A DNA stretch of 64,000 nucleotides, taken from Streptomyces sp. NBC_00557 (GTDB taxonomy: Bacteria; Actinomycetota; Actinomycetes; Streptomycetales; Streptomycetaceae). The DNA lies in NCBI RefSeq assembly GCF_036345995.1, contig NZ_CP107796.1:6882001-6946000 (forward strand), given 5' to 3'. The notes beneath the pieces are model-generated. The model saw nothing but the letters and a program-made list of their open reading frames with translations, was not told the origin of the DNA and did not search any database. Positions within the stretch are counted from its first letter, which is position 1. Each line of letters opens with the position of its first letter. Shown piece by piece: positions 16,819 through 25,509 of the stretch. The position numbers were made by a program, and so were the translations under genes.

Positions 16819-18516
16819 ATGACGTCCACGGTGCCCAACGCCGTCGAGCACACCGACGAGCAGCAGCCGCCGATCACCATGTTCGGCCCGGACTTCCCGT
16901 ACGCCTACGACGACTTCCTCGCCCACCCGGCGGGCCTCGGCCAGATACCCGCGACCGAGCACGGCACCGAGGTCGCGATCATCGGCGGCGGCCTGTCCGG
17001 CATCGTGGCCGCGTACGAGCTGATGAAGATGGGCCTCAAGCCCGTCGTCTACGAGGCCGACCAGATCGGCGGCCGGCTGCGCACCGTCGGCTTCGAGGGC
17101 TGCGACGAGTCGCTGACCGCCGAGATGGGCGCGATGCGCTTCCCGCCGTCCTCCACCGCCCTCCAGCACTACATCGACATGGTCGGCCTGGAGACCAGGC
17201 CCTTCCCGAACCCGCTGGCCGAGGCCACCCCCTCGACCGTCGTGGACCTCAAGGGCGAGTCGCACTACGCCGAGACCATCGACGACCTGCCCCAGGTGTA
17301 CCGGGACGTCGCCGAGGCCTGGAGCAAGTGCCTGGAGGAGGGCGCCGACTTCTCCGACATGAACCGCGCCATGCGCGAGCGGGACGTCAAGCGCATCCGC
17401 GAGATCTGGTCGAAGCTGGTCGAGAAGCTCGACAACCAGACCTTCTACGGCTTCCTCTGCGACTCCGAGGCGTTCAAGTCCTTCCGGCACCGCGAGATCT
17501 TCGGCCAGGTCGGCTTCGGCACGGGCGGCTGGGACACCGACTTCCCGAACTCCATCCTGGAGATCCTGCGCGTCGTCTACACCGAGGCCGACGACCACCA
17601 CCGCGGCATCGTCGGCGGCTCCCAGCAGCTGCCGCTGCGCCTGTGGGAGCGCGAGCCGGAGAAGATCGTCCACTGGCCGTACGGCACCTCGCTGAAGTCC
17701 CTGCACGTGGACGGCGAGCCGCGCCCGGCCGTGACCCGGCTGCACCGCACCGCCGGCAACCGGATCACGGTGACGGACGCGAACGGCGACATCCGCACCT
17801 ACAAGGCGGCGATCTTCACCGCCCAGTCCTGGATGCTGCTGTCCAAGATCGAGTGCGACGACTCGCTGTTCCCGATCGACCACTGGACCGCGATCGAGCG
17901 CACCCACTACATGGAGTCCAGCAAGCTCTTCGTGCCCGTGGACCGGCCCTTCTGGCTGGACAAGGACGAGGAGACCGGCCGGGACGTCATGTCGATGACG
18001 CTCACCGACCGCATGACCCGCGGCACCTACCTGCTCGACAACGGCCCGGACAAGCCCGCCGTCATCTGCCTGTCCTACACCTGGTGCGACGACAGCCTGA
18101 AGTGGCTGCCGCTGTCCGCGAACGAGCGGATGGAGGTCATGCTGAAGTCGCTCGGCGAGATCTACCCGAAGGTCGACATCAGGAAGCACATCATCGGCAG
18201 CCCGGTGACGGTCTCCTGGGAGAACGAGCCCTACTTCATGGGCGCGTTCAAGGCCAACCTGCCGGGCCACTACCGCTACCAGCGGCGCCTGTTCACGCAC
18301 TTCATGCAGGACCGGCTGCCCGAGGACAAGCGGGGCATCTTCCTCGCCGGCGACGACATCTCCTGGACCGCCGGCTGGGCCGAGGGCGCCGTCCAGACCG
18401 CGCTGAACGCGGTCTGGGGCGTCATGCACCACCTCGGCGGCCAGACCGACCCGGCCAACCCCGGCCCGGGTGACGTGTACGACGAGATCGCCCCTGTGGA
18501 GCTGCCCGAGGACTGA
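16819..18516 (+). CDS. davB: L-lysine 2-monooxygenase, flavin amine oxidase family
   Basis: A 565-residue FAD enzyme. The opening ITMFGPDFPYAYDDFLAHP, the dinucleotide-binding VAIIGGGLSGIVAAYEL, and blocks such as FGQVGFGTGGWDTDFPNS, SMTLTDRMTRGTYL, and the FAD-closing LAGDDISWTAGWAEGAVQT match lysine 2-monooxygenase DavB almost throughout. It oxidatively decarboxylates L-lysine to 5-aminopentanamide, CO2 and water, which DavA then hydrolyses. A tryptophan monooxygenase is the main alternative in this superfamily, but the DavA partner and length favour lysine. A perfect terminator follows. Later aminovalerate steps (DavT/DavD) are not in the window. Confidence 0.9.
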   Translation: MTSTVPNAVEHTDEQQPPITMFGPDFPYAYDDFLAHPAGLGQIPATEHGTEVAIIGGGLSGIVAAYELMKMGLKPVVYEADQIGGRLRTVGFEGCDESLTAEMGAMRFPPSSTALQHYIDMVGLETRPFPNPLAEATPSTVVDLKGESHYAETIDDLPQVYRDVAEAWSKCLEEGADFSDMNRAMRERDVKRIREIWSKLVEKLDNQTFYGFLCDSEAFKSFRHREIFGQVGFGTGGWDTDFPNSILEILRVVYTEADDHHRGIVGGSQQLPLRLWEREPEKIVHWPYGTSLKSLHVDGEPRPAVTRLHRTAGNRITVTDANGDIRTYKAAIFTAQSWMLLSKIECDDSLFPIDHWTAIERTHYMESSKLFVPVDRPFWLDKDEETGRDVMSMTLTDRMTRGTYLLDNGPDKPAVICLSYTWCDDSLKWLPLSANERMEVMLKSLGEIYPKVDIRKHIIGSPVTVSWENEPYFMGAFKANLPGHYRYQRRLFTHFMQDRLPEDKRGIFLAGDDISWTAGWAEGAVQTALNAVWGVMHHLGGQTDPANPGPGDVYDEIAPVELPED

Positions 18517-18538
18517 ACGCAACAACGAGCAAGGACCA

Positions 18539-18582
18539 GGCGCGGGCGGCCGGAGTCGGACTCCGGCCGCCCGCGCCTTTTC
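18539..18582 (+). terminator. Intrinsic terminator of davAB
   Basis: A perfect 18-bp stem, GGCGCGGGCGGCCGGAGT at 18539-18556 and its complement at 18560-18577, with a 3-base loop, followed by TTTT. It is the clearest classical terminator in the window. Confidence 0.9.
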
Positions 18583-18634
18583 GCACAGCCCGGTCCGGTG
18601 AGCCGCCGGAGACGGAAGACGGCACGCGGCCGGG

Positions 18635-19321
18635 TCAGCCGGTGAGCGGTGTCAGCAGCATCCGCCCGGCGAGTCCCACGGCGGCGTCCAGCCGTTCGGT
18701 GAACTCCTCGGCGATGCCGCCGCAGTGGCGCAGCGTCCACAGGGTCCGGGCGGCGACCCAGGCGGCGTCCCGGGCCCGCTCCAGGCTCCAGCAGCCCAGC
18801 AGGTGGGTGAGCGGATCGGCGAGCTGGAGCAGGTCGGGGCCCGGCATCAGGTCCTCGCGGACGCGCTCCTCCAGCGCGACGAGGAGATCGCCGACGCGGT
18901 CGAACTCGTCCTCCAGATCGGGCGGTTCGCAGCCGAGGGTGCGGCAGGCGTCCACCACGGCGAGCGCCAGGTCGTGCCCGACGTGCGCGTTGATGCCCGC
19001 GAGCGCGAACTGCAGTGGTCTTACCCCCGGGTGGCGGCGGAGCTGGAACAGCGGGCGCCAGCAGGCGGGTGTACGGAGGTCGGCGGCGGCCGCGCCGACC
19101 GCCGCCAGATAGCGCTCGGCGAACCGCACGTCCAGCGCGATCGCGGCGCGTGGGTCCGGGAACGCCCCGCTGTCCACGCGCCGGTCGATCTCCTCGGTGA
19201 CGGTGAGGTAGACGCGGTTGAACACGGCGACGCCGTCCCGCTCGGGCAGCGTCGCGCCGAGGGCGCGCATCCGGGAGACGACCGCGTCGAGGGGAGTGGT
19301 GAGATGTTCCAACTGCGGCAT
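18635..19321 (-). CDS. DUF5995 family protein
   Basis: A 228-residue soluble, mostly helical protein that I recognise as the actinobacterial DUF5995 family: VFNRVYLTVTEEIDRRV near residue 35, then FQLRRHPGVRPLQFALAGINAHVGHDLALAVVDAC, the most conserved block with several His/Asn/Asp that could bind metal. No function is established. The ATG at 19321 is 158 bp downstream of the uracil permease stop on the same strand, with a terminator-like hairpin between, so it is probably transcribed separately. Confidence 0.75.
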   Translation of the reverse strand: MPQLEHLTTPLDAVVSRMRALGATLPERDGVAVFNRVYLTVTEEIDRRVDSGAFPDPRAAIALDVRFAERYLAAVGAAAADLRTPACWRPLFQLRRHPGVRPLQFALAGINAHVGHDLALAVVDACRTLGCEPPDLEDEFDRVGDLLVALEERVREDLMPGPDLLQLADPLTHLLGCWSLERARDAAWVAARTLWTLRHCGGIAEEFTERLDAAVGLAGRMLLTPLTG

Positions 19322-19373
19322 GCGGGAAGGGTCGCAGGCCCGGGACGGCGGGCGCGCCCGACCGGCCCGGTGC

Positions 19374-19391
19374 TTCCCCGGAACGGGGGAA
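19374..19391 (-). terminator. Hairpin downstream of the uracil/xanthine permease
   Basis: TTCCCCG at 19374-19380 and CGGGGGAA at 19384-19391 form a short GC-rich hairpin with a 3-base loop, about 90 bp beyond the permease stop. Its strength is modest. Confidence 0.4.
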
Positions 19392-19479
19392 CGGACCGCC
19401 GCGGCGCGGATGCGGGGACGGCCGGACGCGCGCGGGGGAGCCGCACCGTCGGCGCGCGGCCCGCACCTCGCCGGCGGCC

Positions 19480-20886
19480 CTACGACGTGGCGCGCGGCGG
19501 CTGCGGGCCGGCGGCCTCCGCGTCGTAGGCGGACGTGCCCTCGTCCAGCAGCGGTTCCTGCGTCTTCAGGTGGGCCGGGGCGAAGGCGCGCAGCGCGTGG
19601 TAGCCGGTGATGACGACCAGGGTGCCCAGGGCGATGCCGCTGAGCGAGAAGTTGCCGGTGAACTTCATGCTCACGTTGCCGACGCCGATGATGATGCCCG
19701 CGGCGGCGGGCACCAGGTTCAGCGGGTTGCGCAGGTCGACCCTGGCGTGCAGCCAGATCTGGGCGCCGAGCAGGCCGATCATGCCGTAGAGGATCACGGT
19801 GATGCCGCCGAGGACACCGCCCGGGATCGCGGCCACGACCGCGCCGAACTTGGGGCACACGCCGAACAGCAGGGCGAAGCCGGCGGCGGCCCAGTAGGCG
19901 GCGGTGGAGTAGACGCGGGTCGCGGCCATCACGCCGATGTTCTCGGAGTAGGTGGTGTTCGGCGGGCCGCCCACCGCGGTGGAGAGCATGGACCCGATGC
20001 CGTCCGCCGAGATCGCCGTGCCGAGCTTGTCGTCCAGCGGGTCGCCGGTCATCTCGCCGACCGCCTTGACATGGCCCGTGTTCTCGGCGACCAGGGCGAT
20101 CACGACCGGCAGCGCGACCAGGATCGCCGACCACTGGAAGGACGGCCCGTGGAAGTGCGGCAGCCCGATCCAGTCGGCCTTGGAGACACCGGACAGGTCG
20201 AGCCGCCAGTGGTCGGTGACCTTGCCGCTGGGGCTCATGGAGTGGATCTTGCCGAAGATCCGGTCGAAGGCCCAGGAGACGGCGTAGCCGAAGACCAGCC
20301 CGAGGAAGATCGCGATACGGGACCAGAAGCCGCGCAGACAGACCACGGCCAGCCCCGTGAACAGCATGACCAGCAGGGCGGTCCACTGGTCCTGGGGCCA
20401 GTAGGTGGAGGCGGTGACCGGGGCGAGGTTGAAGCCGATCAGCATGACGACCGCGCCGGTGACGATCGGCGGCATGGCCGCGTGGATGATCCGCGCCCCG
20501 AAGCGCTGCACCGCGAGCCCCACCAGGAACAGCACCACGCCGACGACGAACACCGCGCCGGTCACCGTGGCACTCGTGCCGCCCTGGGCGCGGATGACGG
20601 CGGCCACGCCCACGAACGACAGGGAACAGCCCAGGTAGCTCGGCACCCGGCCGCGGGTGGCGAGCAGGAAGATCACGGTTGCCACGCCCGACATCATGAT
20701 GGCCAGGTTGGGGTCCAGGCCCATCAGCACGGGCGCGACGAAGGACGCCCCGAACATCGCGACCACGTGCTGGGCGCCAAGGCCCACCGTGCGGGGCCAG
20801 GAGAGCCGTTCGTCGGGGCGTACCACCGCTCCGGGCGCGGGCGTGCGCCCGTCACCGTGCAGTTTCCAGCGCACGCCGAGGTCCAT
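19480..20886 (-). CDS. Uracil/xanthine permease (NCS2 family)
   Basis: A 468-residue membrane transporter of the nucleobase:cation symporter-2 family, about 12-14 spans. Hallmarks are LGAQHVVAMFGASFVAPVLMGLDPNLAIM, the substrate/cation motif region ALVAENTGHVKAVGEMTG with its conserved Glu, and GGPPNTTYSENIGVMAATRVYS, in which the Thr-Tyr-Ser-Glu-Asn stretch is diagnostic of the uracil branch (UraA-like). The ATG at 20886 gives the family-typical N-terminus (DLGVRWKLHGDGRTP); an ATG at 20931 lacks a ribosome site. Uracil uptake is the most likely role. The gene is divergent from the alginate lyase-family gene. Confidence 0.88.
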   Translation of the reverse strand: MDLGVRWKLHGDGRTPAPGAVVRPDERLSWPRTVGLGAQHVVAMFGASFVAPVLMGLDPNLAIMMSGVATVIFLLATRGRVPSYLGCSLSFVGVAAVIRAQGGTSATVTGAVFVVGVVLFLVGLAVQRFGARIIHAAMPPIVTGAVVMLIGFNLAPVTASTYWPQDQWTALLVMLFTGLAVVCLRGFWSRIAIFLGLVFGYAVSWAFDRIFGKIHSMSPSGKVTDHWRLDLSGVSKADWIGLPHFHGPSFQWSAILVALPVVIALVAENTGHVKAVGEMTGDPLDDKLGTAISADGIGSMLSTAVGGPPNTTYSENIGVMAATRVYSTAAYWAAAGFALLFGVCPKFGAVVAAIPGGVLGGITVILYGMIGLLGAQIWLHARVDLRNPLNLVPAAAGIIIGVGNVSMKFTGNFSLSGIALGTLVVITGYHALRAFAPAHLKTQEPLLDEGTSAYDAEAAGPQPPRATS

Positions 20887-21018
20887 GGTGGGGTTTCGCT
20901 TTCTTACGTACGTGAAGACGGTCCGAACCATTGTCAGGGGTAACGAGCGGTTCTACGCTCACACGGTCGCACTCATGAATTGCGTTCACATATCTGATAT
21001 CGGATGATCGGAGTGCCC

Positions 21019-22299
21019 ATGAGCGGAAGACCCCGTGCGGCCCTGCTGCTCGCGGCGGTGGCGGCCTTCACGGCCGTGCTCGTCCCGTCCGCGCAGGCCG
21101 CGTCCGCCCGATCCGCGCACGCCGCACCCAGGGCGCCGCGCACCGCCGTCCTGGACGCCGCCCGCCTGCAGCGGACCCGCGCCCGCCTGGACCGGGACCC
21201 TGGGCTCCGGCACGCGCTGCGGGACCTGACCGCCCGCGCCGACACCTGGCTGGACCAGGGCCCCTGGACGGTGGTCGACAAACCGCGCCCCGCACCCGGC
21301 GGCGACGTCCACGAGTACCTGAGCCAGGCCCCCTACTGGTGGCCCACGACCACCCCCACCGCCGGCAATCCCTGGGGCTGCCCGTACGTCCAGCGCGACG
21401 GGCAGCGCAACCCCGAGGTCGACAGCGGCACGGACCGGCAGGACGCGGAGAAGGTCTTCGACTCGACGTACGACCTGGCGCTCGCCTGGTACTACACGGG
21501 CAAGCGGACCTACGCCGAGAAGGCCGGGCAGATCCTGCGCACCTGGTTCCTGGACCCGGCCACCCGGATGAACCCCGACCTGGACCACGCCCAGTTCATC
21601 CCCTGCAAGTACGACGGACGGGCCATCGGCATCATCGACTTCTCCCAGTCGTACACCAGCGTCCTCGACGCCCAGGCGATCCTCGCCGCCGGCGCCCCCG
21701 GCTGGAGGGCCGCGGACCGCACGGCGATGGAGAAGTGGAACGCCGACTTCCTGGACTGGCTGAAGAACAGCGGTTTCGGCAAGGAGGAGGGCGCCGCCGC
21801 CAACAACCACGGCACCTTCTACGACATGCAGCTCGCCGCGCTCGCCTACGCCACCGGCGACACCGCCCTGGCCCGCCGGACCGTGCTGGACGCGCGCGCC
21901 AGGCGGATCGACCCGCAGATCGCGGGAGACGGCAGCCAGCCGCAGGAACTCGCCCGCACCCGCAGCTGGCACTACTCCACCTTCGACCTGGTCGCCTACA
22001 CCCGGCTCGCGGCCGTCGGCCGGCACGTGGGCGTGAACCTGTGGACGTATCAGGGGCCGGACGGGCAGAGCCTGTTCAAGGCGGTCGGCTATCTGCTGCC
22101 GGCCGCGACCGGCGCCGCCGCGTGGCCGCACCCGGAGCTGGAGTTCCACCGGTACGCGGCCACCGACGTCGTGCACGCGGCGGCGGACGCCGGCGACCCG
22201 GCGGCCCGGGCGGCCGTGGCGAAGCTGGAGGCGCCGCCCGGAGGAGACCTGTGGGCGCTGCGGCCGGCCGCCGAGCAGCTGGACTCGATCGCGGGCTGA
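21019..22299 (+). CDS. Secreted alginate lyase-family polysaccharide lyase
   Basis: A 426-residue exported protein: a Sec signal peptide (RPRAALLLAAVAAFTAVLVPSAQA, cleavage after AQA) followed by the (alpha/alpha) toroid of the alginate lyase family. The block GAAANNHGTFYDMQLAALAYATGD carries the conserved Asn-Asn-His and Tyr of the active site, and RTRSWHYSTFDLVAYTRLA is the other conserved helix pair. Family members cleave alginate or related uronic-acid polymers (glucuronan) by beta-elimination. Which polymer this one uses cannot be read from sequence. ATG at 21019 follows CGGAG; an ATG at 21004 is possible. It is monocistronic. Confidence 0.8.
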   Translation: MSGRPRAALLLAAVAAFTAVLVPSAQAASARSAHAAPRAPRTAVLDAARLQRTRARLDRDPGLRHALRDLTARADTWLDQGPWTVVDKPRPAPGGDVHEYLSQAPYWWPTTTPTAGNPWGCPYVQRDGQRNPEVDSGTDRQDAEKVFDSTYDLALAWYYTGKRTYAEKAGQILRTWFLDPATRMNPDLDHAQFIPCKYDGRAIGIIDFSQSYTSVLDAQAILAAGAPGWRAADRTAMEKWNADFLDWLKNSGFGKEEGAAANNHGTFYDMQLAALAYATGDTALARRTVLDARARRIDPQIAGDGSQPQELARTRSWHYSTFDLVAYTRLAAVGRHVGVNLWTYQGPDGQSLFKAVGYLLPAATGAAAWPHPELEFHRYAATDVVHAAADAGDPAARAAVAKLEAPPGGDLWALRPAAEQLDSIAG

Positions 22300-22319
22300 A
22301 CGGGCCTCGGCCAGGGCTT

Positions 22320-22335
22320 CTGAGCGGTCGCTTAG
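22320..22335. promoter_or_regulatory. TetR-type operator in front of the thioesterase gene
   Basis: CTGAGCGGTCGCTTAG is an imperfect palindrome around AGCG-GT-CGCT. It overlaps a possible -10 box TAGTAT (22333-22338). A related AGCGGTCGTT element precedes the acyl-CoA dehydrogenase gene at 42448, suggesting a common fatty-acid-type TetR regulator. Confidence 0.45.
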
Positions 22336-22375
22336 TATGGATCGTCAGCACCAGCCATGCTCAGGAGCCCCACCC

Positions 22376-22834
22376 GTGACCGCCGAAGCCCCGACCGCCC
22401 CCGTCGTCTCCTACGGCCGGCTCATCCCCGTCACCGTGCACTTCGACGACCTCGACGCGCTCGGCCTCCTGCACAACGCCCGCTACCCGCTGCTGGTCGA
22501 GCGGGCCTGGACCGAGCTGTGGAGCGCCTACGGCGTCCGCTTCGACGGCGACTGGCACGCGGCCGGCGACGCCTGCAACGCCGTCCGTGAACTGCGCATC
22601 AGCTACGAGGCGCCGGTGACCAGCCCCGGCACCTACGCCGTCCACCTCTGGCTCGACCGGCTCGGCACCACCGGCCTGACCTACGGCTTCCGCTTCTGCT
22701 CGGCCGACGGGACGCTGACCTACGCCCAGGGCGCCCGGGTGCTGGTCCGGCTGGACGCGGCCACCCTGCGCCCGGCGCCCTGGTCCGACGCCTTCAGGGC
22801 CGCGGGTCGGGAACTGCTGGGGCCGGCCGGCTGA
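22376..22834 (+). CDS. 4-hydroxybenzoyl-CoA thioesterase-family acyl-CoA thioesterase
   Basis: A 152-residue single hotdog-fold protein. The active-site motif is VHFDDLDALGLLHNARYPLLVERAW, where the Asp in FDDLD...HNARY is the catalytic acid of the 4HBT class. It would hydrolyse an acyl- or aroyl-CoA ester. GTG at 22376 follows CAGGAG by 8 bp. Its 3' end overlaps the convergent MFS gene by 41 bp. The operator-like palindrome overlapping its promoter suggests control by a TetR regulator of acyl-CoA metabolism; its physiological substrate is unknown. Confidence 0.85.
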   Translation: MTAEAPTAPVVSYGRLIPVTVHFDDLDALGLLHNARYPLLVERAWTELWSAYGVRFDGDWHAAGDACNAVRELRISYEAPVTSPGTYAVHLWLDRLGTTGLTYGFRFCSADGTLTYAQGARVLVRLDAATLRPAPWSDAFRAAGRELLGPAG

Positions 22835-24008
22835 CCTCGCTCCGGCCGCCGCGCTCGGCGCTGCGCAGCACGCCCGCGAACGCCGTGAGCCCGCAGGCCA
22901 GGGCCGTCACCACGCAGAACGACACCACCAGGCTGGTCGCCTGCGCCACTCCGCCGATCAGGCTGGGCGCGATCAGACCCGAGGTGTAGGTGATCGTCGC
23001 CACGCCGGCGATGGCCTGGCTGGGATGGGGCCCCGCGTGCCCGGCCGCCGCGAAGCACAGCGGTACGACCACCGCGATGCCGAGCCCCATCAGCGCGAAC
23101 CCGCCCATCGCCACCGCCTCGTGCCCGGCGCCCACGATCAGCAGGCCGCCCAGCACCGCCAGGCCGCCGCCGGCCCGCACGGTACGGACCGCGCCGAACC
23201 GGTTCACCACCGCGTCCCCGGCGATCCGGGCCACGGCCATCGTCAGCATGAACCCGGTCGTGCAGGCCGCCGCCAGCCCGGCCGAGCTGCCCAGCCGGTC
23301 CCGCAGGAACACCGCGGACCAGTCCAGGCTCGCGCCCTCCGCGAACACCGCGCAGAAGCCGACCGTGCCGATCAGCAGCGCCGAGCGGGGCGGCAGCGCG
23401 AACCTCGGCGGCGGCTCCTCGTCCTCGGCGGGCTGCAGGTCCAGCACCCAGGAGCAGGCCGTCAGGCCGAGCGCGGTCAGCACGGCCGCGGCGAGCGCGA
23501 AGTGCAGCCGGGCGTCCGAGCCGAGGTGGGCCGCCAGGGTGCCGGCCGCCGAGCCGACGAGGGCGCCGGCGCTCCACATGCCGTGCAGGCCCGACATGAT
23601 CGACCGGCCGAGCAGCCGCTCGATCTCGACGCCGAGCGCGTTCATCGCCACGTCGGCCATCCCCGCGCTCGCGCCGTAGGTGAACATCGCCAGGCACAGG
23701 GTGTACAGGTTCGGCGCGAGGGACGGCAGGACCAGGGAGAACGTCCACAGCGCGATCAGACCGCGCAGGGCCGTACGGCTGCCGAAGCGGTGGCTGATCC
23801 GGCCCGCCAGCGGCATCGAGCACGAGGCGCCGAACGCCGTGAAGGCCAGCGCGAAGCCCAACTGGCCCGCGCCGAGCGAGGCGTGGTCCTGGATCCACGG
23901 CACCCGGGTGGCGAACGAGCCGGTCACGGCGCCGTGCACGGCGAACACGGCCGCCACGGCGTACCGTGCCCGCCTGACCTCACCGCGCGCGTCACTCAGG
24001 TCGCTCAT
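22794..24008 (-). CDS. MFS transporter, RokL6-controlled exporter (SCO1448-like)
   Basis: A 404-residue major facilitator with 12 predicted spans, starting RRARYAVAAVFAVHGAVTGSFATRVPWIQ and carrying GRISHRFGSRTALRG in the loop after span 2. The ATG at 24008 has GGAGGGGCGGAAG upstream. It is divergent from a ROK regulator, with the operator CTATCAGG-N7-CCTGATAG between the two. In S. coelicolor the equivalent pair is SCO1448 and RokL6 (SCO1447), where RokL6 represses the transporter, and the pair affects glucosamine sensitivity. A sugar or amino-sugar derivative exporter is therefore the best guess. Confidence 0.85.
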   Translation of the reverse strand: MSDLSDARGEVRRARYAVAAVFAVHGAVTGSFATRVPWIQDHASLGAGQLGFALAFTAFGASCSMPLAGRISHRFGSRTALRGLIALWTFSLVLPSLAPNLYTLCLAMFTYGASAGMADVAMNALGVEIERLLGRSIMSGLHGMWSAGALVGSAAGTLAAHLGSDARLHFALAAAVLTALGLTACSWVLDLQPAEDEEPPPRFALPPRSALLIGTVGFCAVFAEGASLDWSAVFLRDRLGSSAGLAAACTTGFMLTMAVARIAGDAVVNRFGAVRTVRAGGGLAVLGGLLIVGAGHEAVAMGGFALMGLGIAVVVPLCFAAAGHAGPHPSQAIAGVATITYTSGLIAPSLIGGVAQATSLVVSFCVVTALACGLTAFAGVLRSAERGGRSEVSRPAPAVPDPRP

Positions 24009-24064
24009 CTTCCGCCCCTCCCGGGAGTTCCCGCCCCGCCTCGAGCCCACGCACCCGCCGTAAA

Positions 24065-24087
24065 CTATCAGGGAGCCTGCCTGATAG
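24065..24087. promoter_or_regulatory. RokL6 operator
   Basis: CTATCAGG (24065-24072) and CCTGATAG (24080-24087) form a perfect 8-bp inverted repeat with a 7-bp spacer, midway between the divergent MFS and rokL6 genes. It agrees exactly with the binding site I recall for S. coelicolor RokL6. Confidence 0.85.
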
Positions 24088-24141
24088 ATAGTGGGTTTCA
24101 GGGCCGCCGTCGGCGCGCGTCGATCTGGGAGGATTCCCGTC

Positions 24142-25509
24142 ATGCCCGCATCACCCAGCACCGCCCGGGCCATCAACGACCGCCTGGCCCTGCGTCTGCT
24201 GCAGCAGGAAGGCCCGCTCACGGCGGGCCAGTTGAAGCAGCTGACCGGTCTGTCCCGGCCGACGGTCGCCGACCTCGTGGAACGGCTCACCGCCGCCGGA
24301 CTGATCACCGTCGTCGGCGAGTCGGGCGAGCAGCGCCGCGGCCCCAAGGCCCGCCTCTACGGCATCGTCGCCGACCGGGCCCATCTGGCCGCGCTCGACG
24401 TCCGCACCGGCGGCGTCGTCGTCCTGGTGTCCGACCTGGTCGGCCGGGTGCTGGCCGAGGTGTCCGTGCCGATCGGCGGGGACACCGGCACCGGGACCGC
24501 CGTCGAGCAGGCGGTGACCGCGGTGGAGCGGACCGCGAAGGAGGCCGGCGCCGACCGGCTGCACACCGTCGGCATCGGCGCGCCCGGCCTGATCGACCCG
24601 GCCACCGGCGACCTCAGGGACTCCGGGGGTCTGCCCGCCTGGCACCGCAGTCTGGCCACCGCCCTGCAGGACCGGCTGCCGGGCGCCCGGGTCACCGTGG
24701 AGAACGAGACCAACCTCGCCGCCCTCGCCGAGCAGCGCGAGGGCGCCGCCCGCGACCGGGACACCTTCGTCCTGCTCTGGCTCGGCCACGGCGTCGGCGC
24801 GGCGGTCGTCCTCGACGGCACCCTCCGCCGCGGCGCCTCGGGGGGCACCGGCGAGATCGGCTTCCTGCCCGTCCCGGGCACCGCCTCACTCCCCTCGGCA
24901 CGGGACTGCGACGGCGGCTTCCACTCCCTGGCGGGCGCGGCGGCCATCGGCACACTGGCCGCGGACCACGGCCTGCCGGTCCCGGCCCCGACGGACGGAC
25001 CGGGGGCGGCTGCGGTGGTCGAGAGAGCGGTGGCGGAAGTGGAGGACGCGGGGGCGGGGCGTTCGGGGGCGGTGGCTCCGGGCGTGGCTCGCGCCGAGGG
25101 AGTGGGCCTGGGTGCGGGGATGCCCGGTGGGGCAACAGGTGCGGAGGCGGCGGGTCCGGGTGTGACGTCGCCGCGGGCGGACCGGCCGGACGGCGAGCGG
25201 CGTGCCGGAGCGTTCCTCCACGCCCTCGCCGACCGGATCGCCGTCGGCGCCGCGTCCGTCGTCGCCGTACTCGACCCCGGCTGCGTGGTGCTCGGCGGAG
25301 AGGTCGGGCAGGCCGGGGGGCCGGTGCTGGCCGGCCTCGTCGAGGACCGCCTGAGCCGTATGTCGCCCCTGGTCACCGAGGTGCGCGCGAGCACCCTCGG
25401 CGGCGCCGCGGTGCTGCGCGGCGCGCTGCTGACGGCCCGGGACCGCGCCCAGGACGACCTCTTCGCACCTCCGGACCGGATGCCCGGAACCGCCGTGCTC
25501 CAAGGCTGA
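24142..25509 (+). CDS. rokL6: ROK-family transcriptional repressor RokL6
   Basis: A 455-residue ROK regulator. Residues 10-75 form a winged helix (LRLLQQEGPLTAGQLKQLTGLSRPTVADLVERL); a sugar-kinase-like ROK domain follows with LGHGVGAAVVLDGTLRRGASGGTGEIGFLP. The usual CxCGxxGC zinc motif is absent; this region reads DCDGGFHSL instead, so it is unlikely to be a kinase. A low-complexity Ala/Gly-rich insert covers about residues 300-345. The ATG at 24142 has GGGAGGA upstream. By synteny and by the matching operator it is the orthologue of RokL6, which represses itself and the neighbouring MFS gene and links to amino-sugar metabolism. Confidence 0.85.
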   Translation: MPASPSTARAINDRLALRLLQQEGPLTAGQLKQLTGLSRPTVADLVERLTAAGLITVVGESGEQRRGPKARLYGIVADRAHLAALDVRTGGVVVLVSDLVGRVLAEVSVPIGGDTGTGTAVEQAVTAVERTAKEAGADRLHTVGIGAPGLIDPATGDLRDSGGLPAWHRSLATALQDRLPGARVTVENETNLAALAEQREGAARDRDTFVLLWLGHGVGAAVVLDGTLRRGASGGTGEIGFLPVPGTASLPSARDCDGGFHSLAGAAAIGTLAADHGLPVPAPTDGPGAAAVVERAVAEVEDAGAGRSGAVAPGVARAEGVGLGAGMPGGATGAEAAGPGVTSPRADRPDGERRAGAFLHALADRIAVGAASVVAVLDPGCVVLGGEVGQAGGPVLAGLVEDRLSRMSPLVTEVRASTLGGAAVLRGALLTARDRAQDDLFAPPDRMPGTAVLQG

